In this document: positions 8,703 through 18,320 of the stretch, one piece after another | How positions within the stretch are numbered: position 1 is the stretch's first letter | Layout: every line of letters begins with the position of its first letter | Assembly: GCA_012845835.1 (NCBI GenBank) | Contig: JABAKD010000023.1 | Coordinates: forward strand, 23,871,108-23,935,107 | Direction: 5' to 3' | DNA from: Undaria pinnatifida | Lineage: Eukaryota; Sar; Phaeophyceae; Laminariales; Alariaceae | Length of the DNA: 64,000 bases | Notes under the pieces: generated by a model | What the model saw: only the letters and a program-made list of their open reading frames with translations | Told to the model about the DNA's origin: nothing | Databases searched by the model: none | Program-made: the position numbers and the translations under genes

Positions 8703-11449
8703 GATTTTCTCTCCAACTTCTCCATAGCAGGCGTGAAAGCAAACTTTACCCCCTTCCGAAGGAGTGCGTTAATAGGACGAAGTCTCTTCGATAAGTCGGG
8801 CAAACATTTGCGGTAATAGTTGATACCACCCATGAGTGCGCGCACCTGCTTAACGTCAGTGGGCATCGGCATATTGGTCAATGCCGACACTTTTTCCGAA
8901 TTTGGGCGTAGGTCTGCTGGAGAAATGGAGTGGCCTAGAAAGTTCGCATCGGTAGCGCCCAAACGCGCCTTCGAGGGGGAAAGCTTGAGATTGTGCTTTC
9001 GAAGGCGTTCGAAGAGAGAGCGAATCGTCCGAACATGCGTTACCGGGTCGGAGTCGAACACGATGACATCGTCGAGGTAAGCTGCCACCTGTGTCAAACC
9101 CTTGATCACCTCATTGATAACCTTGACGAACCACCCAGGCGAGGCGCCGCTGCCCTGGGGCATAACGAGCCACTCATAAAGGCCCGTGGGTGTGCAGAAC
9201 GCTGTAAGGGGAACTGTGTCCTTGTGTGCCGTTATCTGGTGGAACGAGGAAACCAAGTCGAACAGGGAAAACACCCGACCTGAGCCCAAGGAGTCCAGGA
9301 CCTGGTCCACGCGCGGAATCGGCAGTTGACTGAGCTTGCTAATTTGGTTGAGCTTCTTGTAGTTCACCGTGATCCTCACACCGCCAGATTTCTTCGGGAT
9401 GACCACCAGCGGGCTCGAGTACGGTGAGGTCGAGTGCTGAATCAGCCCAGCCGCGAGGTACTGGTTAAGGGTCGCGTCCACTTCTCTGGCCAGTATAGGG
9501 TTTATGCGATGGGGCCGTGAAGTGACCGGAGCGCTGCCCTCCGGAACCGAGATTTCAAAGGGCATTAGGGAGCATGACCCAAAGTCCGTCTTCGAGGTGG
9601 AGAACACGTCAGAAAAGTCGCAGAGCACATCCCCCAGTTGCTCAATGGTCGGGGGGTCCCAACCAGGGTCGTGTAAGTCGAACGCAATCTCCCGCAGGTG
9701 CGGTGGGAGTCGGGCCCAGACGCGTAGAAATGCAGAACGTTGGACCGGGTTCAAACGTTCCACAAGCGTCGGCGAGGGCGACGGTACGGCGGGAACTATC
9801 TCCTCCGCGCCGGTCGGGCTCGCGACCGCAGAGACCTGGCTGTCCGAAGTCTGGCCAGGGTGGGGACCCGCAGCCTCGATAGGGTGTTGCAAGGCACCCA
9901 GCGGGATGCGCAAAAGTGGGGCGTCGGCGACCCCGATAAGGTCGCCTGGCTCGAGGTCCGCGACACCTATGACGGGAAGCACCTGTCGTCCTGAAGAAAC
10001 AAAGTGTTTCTGTCCCGAAATAACATCCGGCTGCGGCAGTATGTCGACAAGATAGTGTCCTGTGAGCGCAGGAAAGCCATTACTGCGCACCAAGTTGACC
10101 TCGAGCAGTTGGGGCTCGTCCGACAAAGTGACGCCTGTAGAGCCATCATAGCGAAGATGGAAAGCACCGTTCGATGCTGCGGGGTCGACGGCATAAGCCG
10201 CTACGCCTGCTGTGGCGTGGTGGGACAACGTCAGTTCGCCCAAAACCCGATTATCGAGAGGACGAGGGGGCAGGGCGCGGTACGAACGGGTGTTGAAGCG
10301 CATCCAACTGTCGCGGCCCAGCAAGACAGCGTGCTGCATGACCGAAGGAGGGACCACGCATGCCCACACCGCGAGAGAGCATGTTAGTTCTTTTTTTAGG
10401 AAGAATTGAACGCTCAGACGGATGTGGGTCGCGGTCCGTGAAGGGGCGGATTCGCCAAAGCCACCCCAGGAGCGAGGGCTGCTAGGCCGCTCGCACGTCG
10501 ATGAGGCGGCGCCTACCGATAGCATACGATCCAACACGTCACGACGGATGAAGGTTTGGGGGGAGCCAGTGTCAAGCAGCGCTGTACATATGTAGGGCGC
10601 AATACCGTCCCCTCCGCTATGTATTGCAATATCGGTAGTGAAAGAATCGTCGTCCAGCGTCACGGTACCCCCAACGAGGCAGGGGCCATGTTCTGGCAGT
10701 GCGCGGTCTGAGGCGCCGCGAGAAGCTACCGCCAAACCCTCCGGGCTTTGATCGGCGGGTGTACCCGAAAAATAGGCCGAAGGAGGGCCTTGGGCAGCGC
10801 CGACCGCGGTCCCCAAGCGCGACTGCTGAGCGGACGAAATTTCATGGATTCCAGCATTCCCAGTGGGCCTGCGGAATCGACGAGGGGAGGCCGGGTGTGG
10901 CGATCCGTCCTCGTAGTCGCGAATTGCTTCGCGAACGGCAGAGAGTGCCTCACCGAGCAAATTTTTTCCTCTCCACTTGTGTGGATCCTTGGCGTGGGGG
11001 TCGTCCGCCCGGAGACCAATACCCCACACAATGTCTAGAGGACTGGCCTCTGCCAGAAATTTGTTGCCAGTGCTCAAAAGGTGATTTTTCATGGCTGGGT
11101 TCTGCGTAAATTTGGCATAGTTGCCAGATAACACGGCATTTTGCTTCTCCCTGTCCCAAACGGCGGCGTCAAAATTGCGCACACCTCGACCGACGCGTTT
11201 GTGTGTGCTGGGGTCAGACGATGACATGATGAACTCCACTGCGCGATGGTCTTTAAAAAGCCGAGCCTTTTCAGCCATCATAAACTGCTCCGCGCAAGAA
11301 TATGAGACGTCGTCGACGACAAACGACGAAGGAGACCACTGCGAGAAAAAAGACGGCGGTTGCCAGAACAACACTACTTTGTCTGTAGAGTATTCGAGGG
11401 AAGGGTCGAAAGTCGACGGTGCCAACCCGTCGGAGGCCGTGTTAGGCAT
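8555..11449 (-). CDS. NADAR domain, aspartic protease and reverse transcriptase (pol part 1)
   Basis: 964 codons. Residues about 27-178 are a NADAR (YbiA/DUF1768-like) domain: FFSQWSP (34-40), YSCAEQFMMAEKARLF (50-65), VGRGVRNFD with W98, ASPLDIVWGIGL (135-146), W159 and GKNLLGEALSAVR (161-173). Residues 293-296 are protease DTGS (LLDTGSPQTF). RT covers about 640-850 with SSPLVVIPKKSGG, FDLVSSFHQ, VMPQG and catalytic YLDD at 791-794. After about residue 123 of the tail the frame is wrong: one G appears to be missing in TTGGAGAGAAAATC at about 8708-8722, and the RNase H frame follows. NADAR proteins act on ADP-ribose/NAD-related bonds; its role here is unknown. The frame is continuous with the linker and gag except for single stops. 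Confidence 0.85.
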   Translation of the reverse strand: MPNTASDGLAPSTFDPSLEYSTDKVVLFWQPPSFFSQWSPSSFVVDDVSYSCAEQFMMAEKARLFKDHRAVEFIMSSSDPSTHKRVGRGVRNFDAAVWDREKQNAVLSGNYAKFTQNPAMKNHLLSTGNKFLAEASPLDIVWGIGLRADDPHAKDPHKWRGKNLLGEALSAVREAIRDYEDGSPHPASPRRFRRPTGNAGIHEISSAQQSRLGTAVGAAQGPPSAYFSGTPADQSPEGLAVASRGASDRALPEHGPCLVGGTVTLDDDSFTTDIAIHSGGDGIAPYICTALLDTGSPQTFIRRDVLDRMLSVGAASSTCERPSSPRSWGGFGESAPSRTATHIRLSVQFFLKKELTCSLAVWACVVPPSVMQHAVLLGRDSWMRFNTRSYRALPPRPLDNRVLGELTLSHHATAGVAAYAVDPAASNGAFHLRYDGSTGVTLSDEPQLLEVNLVRSNGFPALTGHYLVDILPQPDVISGQKHFVSSGRQVLPVIGVADLEPGDLIGVADAPLLRIPLGALQHPIEAAGPHPGQTSDSQVSAVASPTGAEEIVPAVPSPSPTLVERLNPVQRSAFLRVWARLPPHLREIAFDLHDPGWDPPTIEQLGDVLCDFSDVFSTSKTDFGSCSLMPFEISVPEGSAPVTSRPHRINPILAREVDATLNQYLAAGLIQHSTSPYSSPLVVIPKKSGGVRITVNYKKLNQISKLSQLPIPRVDQVLDSLGSGRVFSLFDLVSSFHQITAHKDTVPLTAFCTPTGLYEWLVMPQGSGASPGWFVKVINEVIKGLTQVAAYLDDVIVFDSDPVTHVRTIRSLFERLRKHNLKLSPSKARLGATDANFLGHSISPADLRPNSEKVSALTNMPMPTDVKQVRALMGGINYYRKCLPDLSKRLRPINALLRKGVKFAFTPAMEKLERKSWRSSRPRRSSFSLIGTPSPTALARSMCTAMPGSTGSEPFSNRSRRTAP

Positions 11450-11485
11450 ATGAGCTTGTAATGTCCCCGTCTGGGGACACCAGTC

Positions 11486-12589
11486 TCAGGCACTTTGGGC
11501 CTGCAGCGTCCCCGTCCGAGAACGCCCGGCCTCGGGAGCACGGCGCGAGCCCGAACCCACGGGTGGTCGCGTCGTGGCCTTGTCGCTCTTTGGCGTAAAA
11601 TCGCAAGGAACTGCTCTCACTGCACCCGAAGGGACAGGGGGCTCGGAGCTGTTACTGCTTGACGAGAGGCGCGATTCTTCCGTATCTTCACGGGAATAGC
11701 GTCCAGCTGATCGGGCTGGAGGCCGTGGCGTCACCACTGGCCCGTTGCGCAGTGTCGGATCTATATCCTGTGCCACTGGGGCAGACGTAGCCTGATGCAC
11801 GTGGGTTAGCGTGCTTAAAGACGGAGCAGGGCCCGTAGACCCTGTGGGCGTCTTCGAGAGCGGGGCTCGGGCAAGTGGAAATAAGTTCTTCGCCCGAGGG
11901 GGCTCCTTCCCGTTAGCGCTCTTGGAGGAGAGAGACGAGGTAGCTAAGCTTGTCGGCTCCTCCTTGATGAGAAAAAGGATAGAGCGCCCGCTACTATCGC
12001 GAGGAGACACCGGATCAAATCTTGGAAAGGATCTCGGTGCATATGGGTTGGCTTTCCCACACCTCAAACCAACGGCCGCTCTACGGTCAGGAAGAGGTGG
12101 AGGCGATCCCGCTCCCGTATGGGGGCGACGCGTCGTCGCCGCAGTCTTCTTGTTGCGCGACGCGTGCCTGGGGGGAGCGTGCAAGGTGCAGGCTCCCGAG
12201 TCATGGTTGAGGGGGGCAGCGTTAGGGGCGCGTGCCTCCGTTGTCGAGCTTAAGCCTCGGCAGGGGTTAACGGCGTCGGAAGCGCTGGTCCCCATTGCCG
12301 AACTCGGACCATGATCGAGGGGGGCGTCGCTGTGGGCGCACACCCCCTTCGTAGAAAATGTAACCTGGCTCGGGGGGGGCATGCTGGGAGCCCTGGTCCC
12401 CACCGCCGGCGCTGCGGCGTGAAAGTCATCAGGCGACGTAGGAGCCCGTGGGCTCTTGACAAAAACAAATTGTGCCGCGCCACGTGTAAGGCGAACGACA
12501 GGCACTCGAGCATCTTGTGAAAGCAAAGGAAGTGTTCCCGACAGTGCCGTCGGCGTACGGGTCGGGTGTGCCGTACCGGCGTCGCCCTG
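11486..12589 (-). CDS. Disordered Pro/Ser-rich linker between gag and pol
   Basis: About 367 codons open in the same frame as gag and pol, with no ATG at its head. It is bounded by one TAA (12592-12590) after gag and one TGA (11488-11486) before the NADAR frame. Composition is Pro/Ser/Ala/Arg with no folded domain that I recognise. In element 2 both boundary stops are sense codons (CGA and GAG), so linker and neighbours were probably one polyprotein, or made by readthrough. It is not a separate gene. Confidence 0.6.
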   Translation of the reverse strand, partial: QGDAGTAHPTRTPTALSGTLPLLSQDARVPVVRLTRGAAQFVFVKSPRAPTSPDDFHAAAPAVGTRAPSMPPPSQVTFSTKGVCAHSDAPLDHGPSSAMGTSASDAVNPCRGLSSTTEARAPNAAPLNHDSGACTLHAPPRHASRNKKTAATTRRPHTGAGSPPPLPDRRAAVGLRCGKANPYAPRSFPRFDPVSPRDSSGRSILFLIKEEPTSLATSSLSSKSANGKEPPRAKNLFPLARAPLSKTPTGSTGPAPSLSTLTHVHQATSAPVAQDIDPTLRNGPVVTPRPPARSAGRYSREDTEESRLSSSSNSSEPPVPSGAVRAVPCDFTPKSDKATTRPPVGSGSRRAPEAGRSRTGTLQAQSA

Positions 12590-15541
12590 TTAGTTGCCAG
12601 TGCGAAAGGTACCTGGTTGGCGCGCGTTGGGGTTTCCGCTCGAATTGTGGGTTGCCCCGAAACGCTTCCCCGGAGCAGACACGGAAGCCGAGGAGGCTGG
12701 CGAGGGCGGGACAGCACCATGTTGGCCAGGCGTGTATGTGCTGTTGTTGTTACCGCTGTGGCTGTTTGTCTGTCCCTGGTCCCGTGGGTACCCTCGTGAT
12801 TGGTTTGAACGATTTCGGCGACTTTTGTTGTACGTTTGCGAGCGAGAAGACCGCCCGTCGCGGCGGTAGCTAACCATACGTGCTTGCCACCGTCGGAAAA
12901 CGTCATCATCGCCAAGTTGGCCAAGTTCAGGGTTTAGACAGCCGCTGGCGTTGATAAAGGGATGCCTACAGTTGCGTAAGGAATGAGTGTCTTCGTGACA
13001 GTTGAGGCAATGACCCCTGTTTTCTCGGAGAGCCGCGGCGCGGGCAGAGGGCGTGAGGAGGCCGCTCCAGAGGGGAGGGTCGTCGGTCTTAAACGAGGCA
13101 CTAACAGCGAAAACTTCTGCATAGTGTTGTTCTTCTAGGGGCCAGCAGTTGGACATTTTGTCGAGCGAGGGGTCGGTGGAAGCAACAATCGGCATGCCAA
13201 TCGGATTATTGCTCGAACCCGTCTGCCAAGAAGGCGACTGGGACAGCACTCGGCCCTGGCCGCGCCCATGAACGGCGGGCCAGGGCCCCGACGGGGCGGA
13301 TGACCGCGATCCCGTCGAAGAAACAGGTAGAGAAAAATGTTTTTCGCCGTTGACGGCAGGTGTCTTATTGTGCGCCAAGTCACTGAACGCTTTCCACATG
13401 GCATCTAACGAGGCGTATGGCCGTGGGTCCGTAGCCTTCGAGCCAGGGTATAACGTAGGCATGAGCGTCGGAAACTGCTCGTTGACCGCCATCCTAACTA
13501 CCTCCAGCACGACATCCGTCCCCGGGGACAAAACACGCTCACTCCCCGTGACTGCCGATACTAGCACACGGAACTCCCGACTGAAATCAGAAAAAGGCGT
13601 GCCGTTACACACTCCAAAAGTGTGCAACTTAGTGTAGCCTTCGCCCGTGTCGACCCGGTCAAAGTGCGTCACGAGCAGGCGTAGCAGGAGGGTGAAAGCC
13701 TCGGGCCCAGATGCTCCTCCGTCCAACGCTCTTGACACCTGTCCAAAACAATCGTCGATCAAGGTGGTCATGCGAGCGGTCGTGGGCCTGTCAGGTGTTA
13801 TGGCACGGTTGAATGCCAGGCGGAGGGGGCGGATCCAACCGGGAACCCACGTGGGGGCACGTACACCCTCTTGGCAACGGTCGTCACAGCGCATGAGTAT
13901 GTCAGTCATGGCAGACCGAACCGAACGTGTGAGTTGCTGTGTGCCGTCAGACTTGTTCAAAGAGGCGGGGAACGGTAGCACAGAAATGCGTGATACGTCC
14001 TTGTGGGAGAGCTTAACATAGGCGCGCCTAACCGAGTCATCGAGCGTGGATTTAGCTAGAGCCGCGGCGGTAGCAAGTTCGGCGGTACGCTCGCGAGCCA
14101 AATCCGAAGAAACAGGCTTGGTGTGGTCACCCGACACAGTTAGTTCGCTCAGCCGGTCGGCGGACGAGGCAATATCCACCAGGGAAGGAGTTACTTGCCT
14201 CCTGCCAGCTACCACGGTCACCTCGCCGTGGTCCGTGTTCGAGCTCGAAGACGAGCGGGAGGACGTTGACGACTCGTCCCACGCTGAGGGCCCTCGTGTG
14301 CTGTTTCGCCGTCCTCCGGTGCCTCCTCCCGAGCTGCGACCGCCGCCCCGGTTGGTTCGGGCCTGGTTGCTCCCTTGGCGGCGCTGTGGGCCACCACCCG
14401 TACCCGACGCTCCTCCCGCGCTTCCGCCACCGTTGCCACCACCGCGGCGGTTGTGGTGGCCACCACTCCCACCGTTTTCCCCGTTTCCCCCACTCTGGCC
14501 GCCACCACCCCCGGAGTTGCCACCTCCACGGTTGCGGTCCCCCCGATCACGGCTGCCACCGCGCCGCTGTTTGGTGGAGCGCCTTCCTTCCAGCGCTTCC
14601 TTTGGAGTCAGCCACAGCACTGGGTCAGGGGCGTCGTCGTGGGCCAATCTTAAGGCTTTGACCAAAGCGAGGGTAGGTGCTCGCCTCATCTTCCCGAAGG
14701 CGGACGAGTTGTCCCGGCGAGCCCAGCCTGCTCCGACCGAAAGGTCTTCCGCCTTGAACGACGACCGTCGCTCTGAAGATAGAAGGGCCTTGGCCGCTGC
14801 TATCACCGCCTCCGCCAGATGCGCCGAGAACTCGACCCTCGGCGTGGTAGCCATGTACTGGACGCTGCCAGACATGAAAACGTCGTCCCCGGGTCGTGTA
14901 TCTTGGGAGGCAACACTCAGCGGGCGCGCCGAGAAAGGGGCAGCTCTCGCCGGAGTCGATGTAGCTGAGAGGGCAACGGCTTGGCGTGCCCTCTCGAACG
15001 CGCGGGATGCCTCACGAGCAGCGGCCCTCGCCTGGTCGATGGCGTGATCCTCACGGCGTCGACGTTCGTCATCTAGCCGTTTGCGTTCCTCTCGTCGAAG
15101 CAGGGTCGCGTTGGCTTCGTCGAGAGCTCTTTGGGCCCGAGAAATTTCAGACTCTGAGTCTGAGGGGCCAGCATGGGAGCGCTGGTCTCCGTAGCTCTGG
15201 GGAAGGCGCTCTGTCGAGCGCGGAGAGGTCAGATGTCGACGGTGGTGCTCTGAGGACAGCTGGAGATGCTCCCTCGAGGCTGGGGATATTTGTCGTCGTG
15301 ATGTCTCCGCGCCCGGTAGGAGTTTTTCCGCCTCGTCGACCGGCGAGTCGGGGTGGTCAGACGGTGTGCCGTGTTGTTGACTCGTGTTGGAGTCACTATC
15401 GTCGTCCAGGTTTTCGGCGCGTCCTCCTCGTCTCGATTCGCGGGACCTCGAGCGTTCCCGTCCTTCTCCCTGGGCCTCCTGGATGGGGCGCGTGGAGGAC
15501 CGCAGCCTGCCCGAGTAGCCCCCATCGTCACTGGTGGACAT
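12590..15541 (-). CDS. gag: Gag polyprotein of element 1
   Basis: 983 codons from the ATG at 15541 (MSTSDD). This start is chosen because element 2 begins at the matching ATG (MSTSEE, 49139). N-terminal Ser/Arg-rich segment (RSRSRESRRGG), then a charged helical, coiled-coil-like stretch (DNA about 15150-14960, ERKRLDDERRRRE), a Gly-rich RNA-binding-like region (about 14560-14210), a capsid-like middle, and a CCHC zinc knuckle (CLNCHEDTHSLRNC, C-X2-C-X4-H-X4-C, 13009-12968). The C-terminus is Ser/Asn/Gly-rich. It packages element RNA by analogy with known Ty3/gypsy Gag. It ends in TAA followed by CAG, with the same frame open beyond. Codons look GC-rich against the AT-richer flanks. Confidence 0.85.
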   Translation of the reverse strand: MSTSDDGGYSGRLRSSTRPIQEAQGEGRERSRSRESRRGGRAENLDDDSDSNTSQQHGTPSDHPDSPVDEAEKLLPGAETSRRQISPASREHLQLSSEHHRRHLTSPRSTERLPQSYGDQRSHAGPSDSESEISRAQRALDEANATLLRREERKRLDDERRRREDHAIDQARAAAREASRAFERARQAVALSATSTPARAAPFSARPLSVASQDTRPGDDVFMSGSVQYMATTPRVEFSAHLAEAVIAAAKALLSSERRSSFKAEDLSVGAGWARRDNSSAFGKMRRAPTLALVKALRLAHDDAPDPVLWLTPKEALEGRRSTKQRRGGSRDRGDRNRGGGNSGGGGGQSGGNGENGGSGGHHNRRGGGNGGGSAGGASGTGGGPQRRQGSNQARTNRGGGRSSGGGTGGRRNSTRGPSAWDESSTSSRSSSSSNTDHGEVTVVAGRRQVTPSLVDIASSADRLSELTVSGDHTKPVSSDLARERTAELATAAALAKSTLDDSVRRAYVKLSHKDVSRISVLPFPASLNKSDGTQQLTRSVRSAMTDILMRCDDRCQEGVRAPTWVPGWIRPLRLAFNRAITPDRPTTARMTTLIDDCFGQVSRALDGGASGPEAFTLLLRLLVTHFDRVDTGEGYTKLHTFGVCNGTPFSDFSREFRVLVSAVTGSERVLSPGTDVVLEVVRMAVNEQFPTLMPTLYPGSKATDPRPYASLDAMWKAFSDLAHNKTPAVNGEKHFSLPVSSTGSRSSAPSGPWPAVHGRGQGRVLSQSPSWQTGSSNNPIGMPIVASTDPSLDKMSNCWPLEEQHYAEVFAVSASFKTDDPPLWSGLLTPSARAAALRENRGHCLNCHEDTHSLRNCRHPFINASGCLNPELGQLGDDDVFRRWQARMVSYRRDGRSSRSQTYNKSRRNRSNQSRGYPRDQGQTNSHSGNNNSTYTPGQHGAVPPSPASSASVSAPGKRFGATHNSSGNPNARQPGTFRTGN

Positions 15542-15949
15542 GGTGCCTAGGTGTAGTGAAGGGGGGGGGATAGGAACGACGCGTGAAGAAGCTATGGAGA
15601 CAGATAAATTGTTGTGGTGTTCCTGCTCCAAGGAGCGGTATATCTGTGTTTCAGCAAACAGCAACAATATGGGCCTTAACGCCGTCCAGCCTCAGTGATG
15701 GTAGCAGCCACGTCAACTAGCCGTATAAGAGGAGTACAGCAGTAACAAGGTACCAATCATCATAACCGACACATAAGAGCAGCGCCCAGTCTGACCGTAC
15801 GGTATATGGGTAACGCCCGCACGAACCGCAGTACAAGGAGCCAAAACTGGGCAGCACTGACCCTAACCGCAGTGCAGGGGGTGCAACACAGTAAGGGTAC
15901 GTCTGCAGCCATCGCACTTAAACAGGCAGCATTCAACCTAGGCGGGGGG

Positions 15950-17560
15950 AGGTAGCACAGGAAAGCGCCCAAAACGCCCACGCTCATCGGACCAAAACAG
16001 GCAGCATTTACCCTAGGTCTAGTGTAGGGGTTATCACAGTAAAGGTTCGCCCAACACGCCGACGCTCATCGCACCAAAACGGGCAGCATTTACCCTGGGT
16101 GTAGTGTAGGGGGGGAGCACAGTGAAGGGTCGCCCAACACGCTGACACTCATTGCACCAAAACGGGCAGCATTTAACCTAGGTCTAGTGTGAGGGTGGAA
16201 GCACAGTGTAAGATCGCCCAACACGCTGACACTCATCGCACCAAAACGGGCAGCATTTGCCCTAGGTGTAGTGCAGGGGGGGAGCACAGTGAAAGGTCAC
16301 CCAACACGCTGACACTCATTGCACCAAAACGGGCAGCATTTACCCTAGGTGTAGTGTGAGGGTGGAAGCACAGTGTAAGATCGCCCAACACGCTGACACT
16401 CATCGCACCAAAACAGGCAGCATTTTCCCTAGTTGTAGTGTAGGGGGGGAGCACAGTGAAAAGTCACCCACACGCTGACACTCATTGCACCAAAACAGGC
16501 AGCATTTACCCTAAGTGTAGTGTAGGGGGGGAGCACAGTGAAAGGTCACCCAACACACTGACACTCGTCGCACCAAAACAGGCAGCATTTAACCTAGGTG
16601 TAATGTAGGGGTGGAAGCACAGTGTAAGATCGCCCAACACGCTGACACTCATCGCACCAAAACGGGCAGCTTTTGCCCTAGGTGTAGTGTGGGGGGAAGC
16701 ACAGTGAAAGGTCACCCAACACGCTGACACTCATTGCACCAAAACAGGCAGCATTTACACTAGGTGTAGTGTAGAGGGGGAGCACAATGTAAGATCGCCC
16801 AACACGCTGACACTCATCGCACCAAAACGGGCAGCATTTACCCTACGTGTAGTGTAGGGGGAGAGCACAGTGAAGGGTCAACCAACACGCTGACACTCGT
16901 CGCACCAAAACAGGCAGCATTTAACCTAGGTGTAGTGTAGGGGTGGAAGCACAGTGTAAGATCGCCCAACACGCTGACACTCATCGCACCAAAACGGGCA
17001 GCATTTACCCTGGGTGTAGTGTAGGGGGGGAGCACAGTGAAAGGTCACCCAACACGCTGACACTCGTCGCACCAAAACAGGCAGCATTTACCCTAGGTGT
17101 AGTGTAGGGGTGGAAGCACAGTGTAAGATCGCCCAACACGCTGACACTCATCGCACCCAAACGGGCAGCATTTACCCTGGGTGTAGTGCAGGGGGGGAGC
17201 ACAGTGAAAGGTCACCCAACACGCTGACACTCGTCGCACCAAAATAGGCAGCATTTACCCTAGGTGTAGTGTAGGGGTGGAAGCACAGTGTAAGATCGCC
17301 CAACACGCTGACACTCATCGCACCAAATCGGGCAGCTTTTGCCTTAGGTGTAGTGCAGGGGGGGAGCACAGTGAAAGGTCACCCACACGCTGACACTCAT
17401 TGCACCAAAACAGGCAGCATTTACCCTAGGTGTAGTGTAGGGGGGGAGCACAGTGAAAGGTCACCCAACACGCTGACACTCGTCGCACCAAAACGGGCAG
17501 CATTTACCCTAGGTGCAGTGTAGGGGGGGAGCACAGTGAAGGATCGCGCAGCCAACCGTA
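15950..17560 (-). repeat. 83-bp satellite array in leader of element 1
   Basis: About 19 tandem units of 83-84 bp containing AACACGCTGACACTCATCGC, CCAAAACGGGCAGCATTTAC and CTAGGTGTAGTGTAGGGG. Two variants alternate (GTGTAAGATCGCCC against GTGAAAGGTCACCC), giving a 167-bp dimer period, most regular at 16838-17370. Degenerate units extend the edges to about 15780 and 17740. The equivalent array in element 2 is at 49560-50760. Confidence 0.9.
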
Positions 17561-18261
17561 TAAAAATGGGCAGCATCTGCCCCCACAGCAGTAGTGTGGT
17601 GGGGGGTAGGACAGTATACGTTCGCGTATCAACCGTATATAAAAAACGGGCAGTATAACCCCCCCAAACAAAGTAGTTTCCCCCGACCGCACTGAAGGGG
17701 GACGGTCGCGCCTGCAGTAGTGCTGATTGCTGCAGTATCACTGCTGTGTTCACAGGTAACGGTAATTTCAACCGCACCAAGATGGGTAGTGTAGTGCCAA
17801 CACCAGCTGTAGAAAAATGTGCACGCCCACAGTCGAATAGAAAGGCTGTTTGCCCCCAAAGGTACCGCATCAAACGGGCTGTTCTCCACTGCACTAGTAA
17901 AAACTGTGAAGCGCAGTATCTCCGCGAACTGTGTAGTAAGCGCTCTGTAACGGGCAGTAGCTGTCCGAACATGTGCAGAGAAGAAGAAAAATATTTTCCA
18001 GCGTAGACCCTAGCAATATCGTGAAGGGCAGCACATGTACGGGCAGGAAGACGGCCTAACGCCCGGACAGCTGAAAAAAAAATCCGTACCCACTCCCACC
18101 GATAAAGGGACAGTTACGTTGACAGCAGTGCGGAGTGCCGCACGGTCACAGCTGTGCATACACAGAAAGTGGTATTATAGTCCCCGCGTACCCATGAATG
18201 GGAGAATATAGGGCATCGCACACACCAACAGCCTTGCCCAAAAAGCCAGCACAGAGTTTCA

Positions 18262-18320
18262 GCGTTCACTAGGTTCAAGTTCTAGTCACGGAGGGGCCAG
18301 GACGAAAAAAAAAAAACTCT
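18262..18320 (+). other. tRNA-T-arm-like sequence with A tract
   Basis: CTAGG-TTCAAGT-TCTAG can form a T-arm and matches a Pol III B box, followed by GGGGCCAGGACG and an A run. It is conserved in element 2 near 51565-51615. No A box or cloverleaf was found. It could be a SINE tail trapped in the leader. Confidence 0.25.

Noticed and set aside
14046..15047. 333-codon plus-strand open frame, Pro/Ala/Arg-rich
   Set aside because: Antisense to gag; its composition is the reverse complement of the Gly-rich and coiled-coil parts of Gag.
16090..17370. Series of similar 65-codon minus frames (starting MLPP.TTPR)
   Set aside because: They recur every 167 bp because the satellite has that period. No start context or domain, so a repeat artefact.
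15780..17740. CRISPR-like regular repeats
   Set aside because: Units are contiguous with no unique spacers and the setting is eukaryotic.
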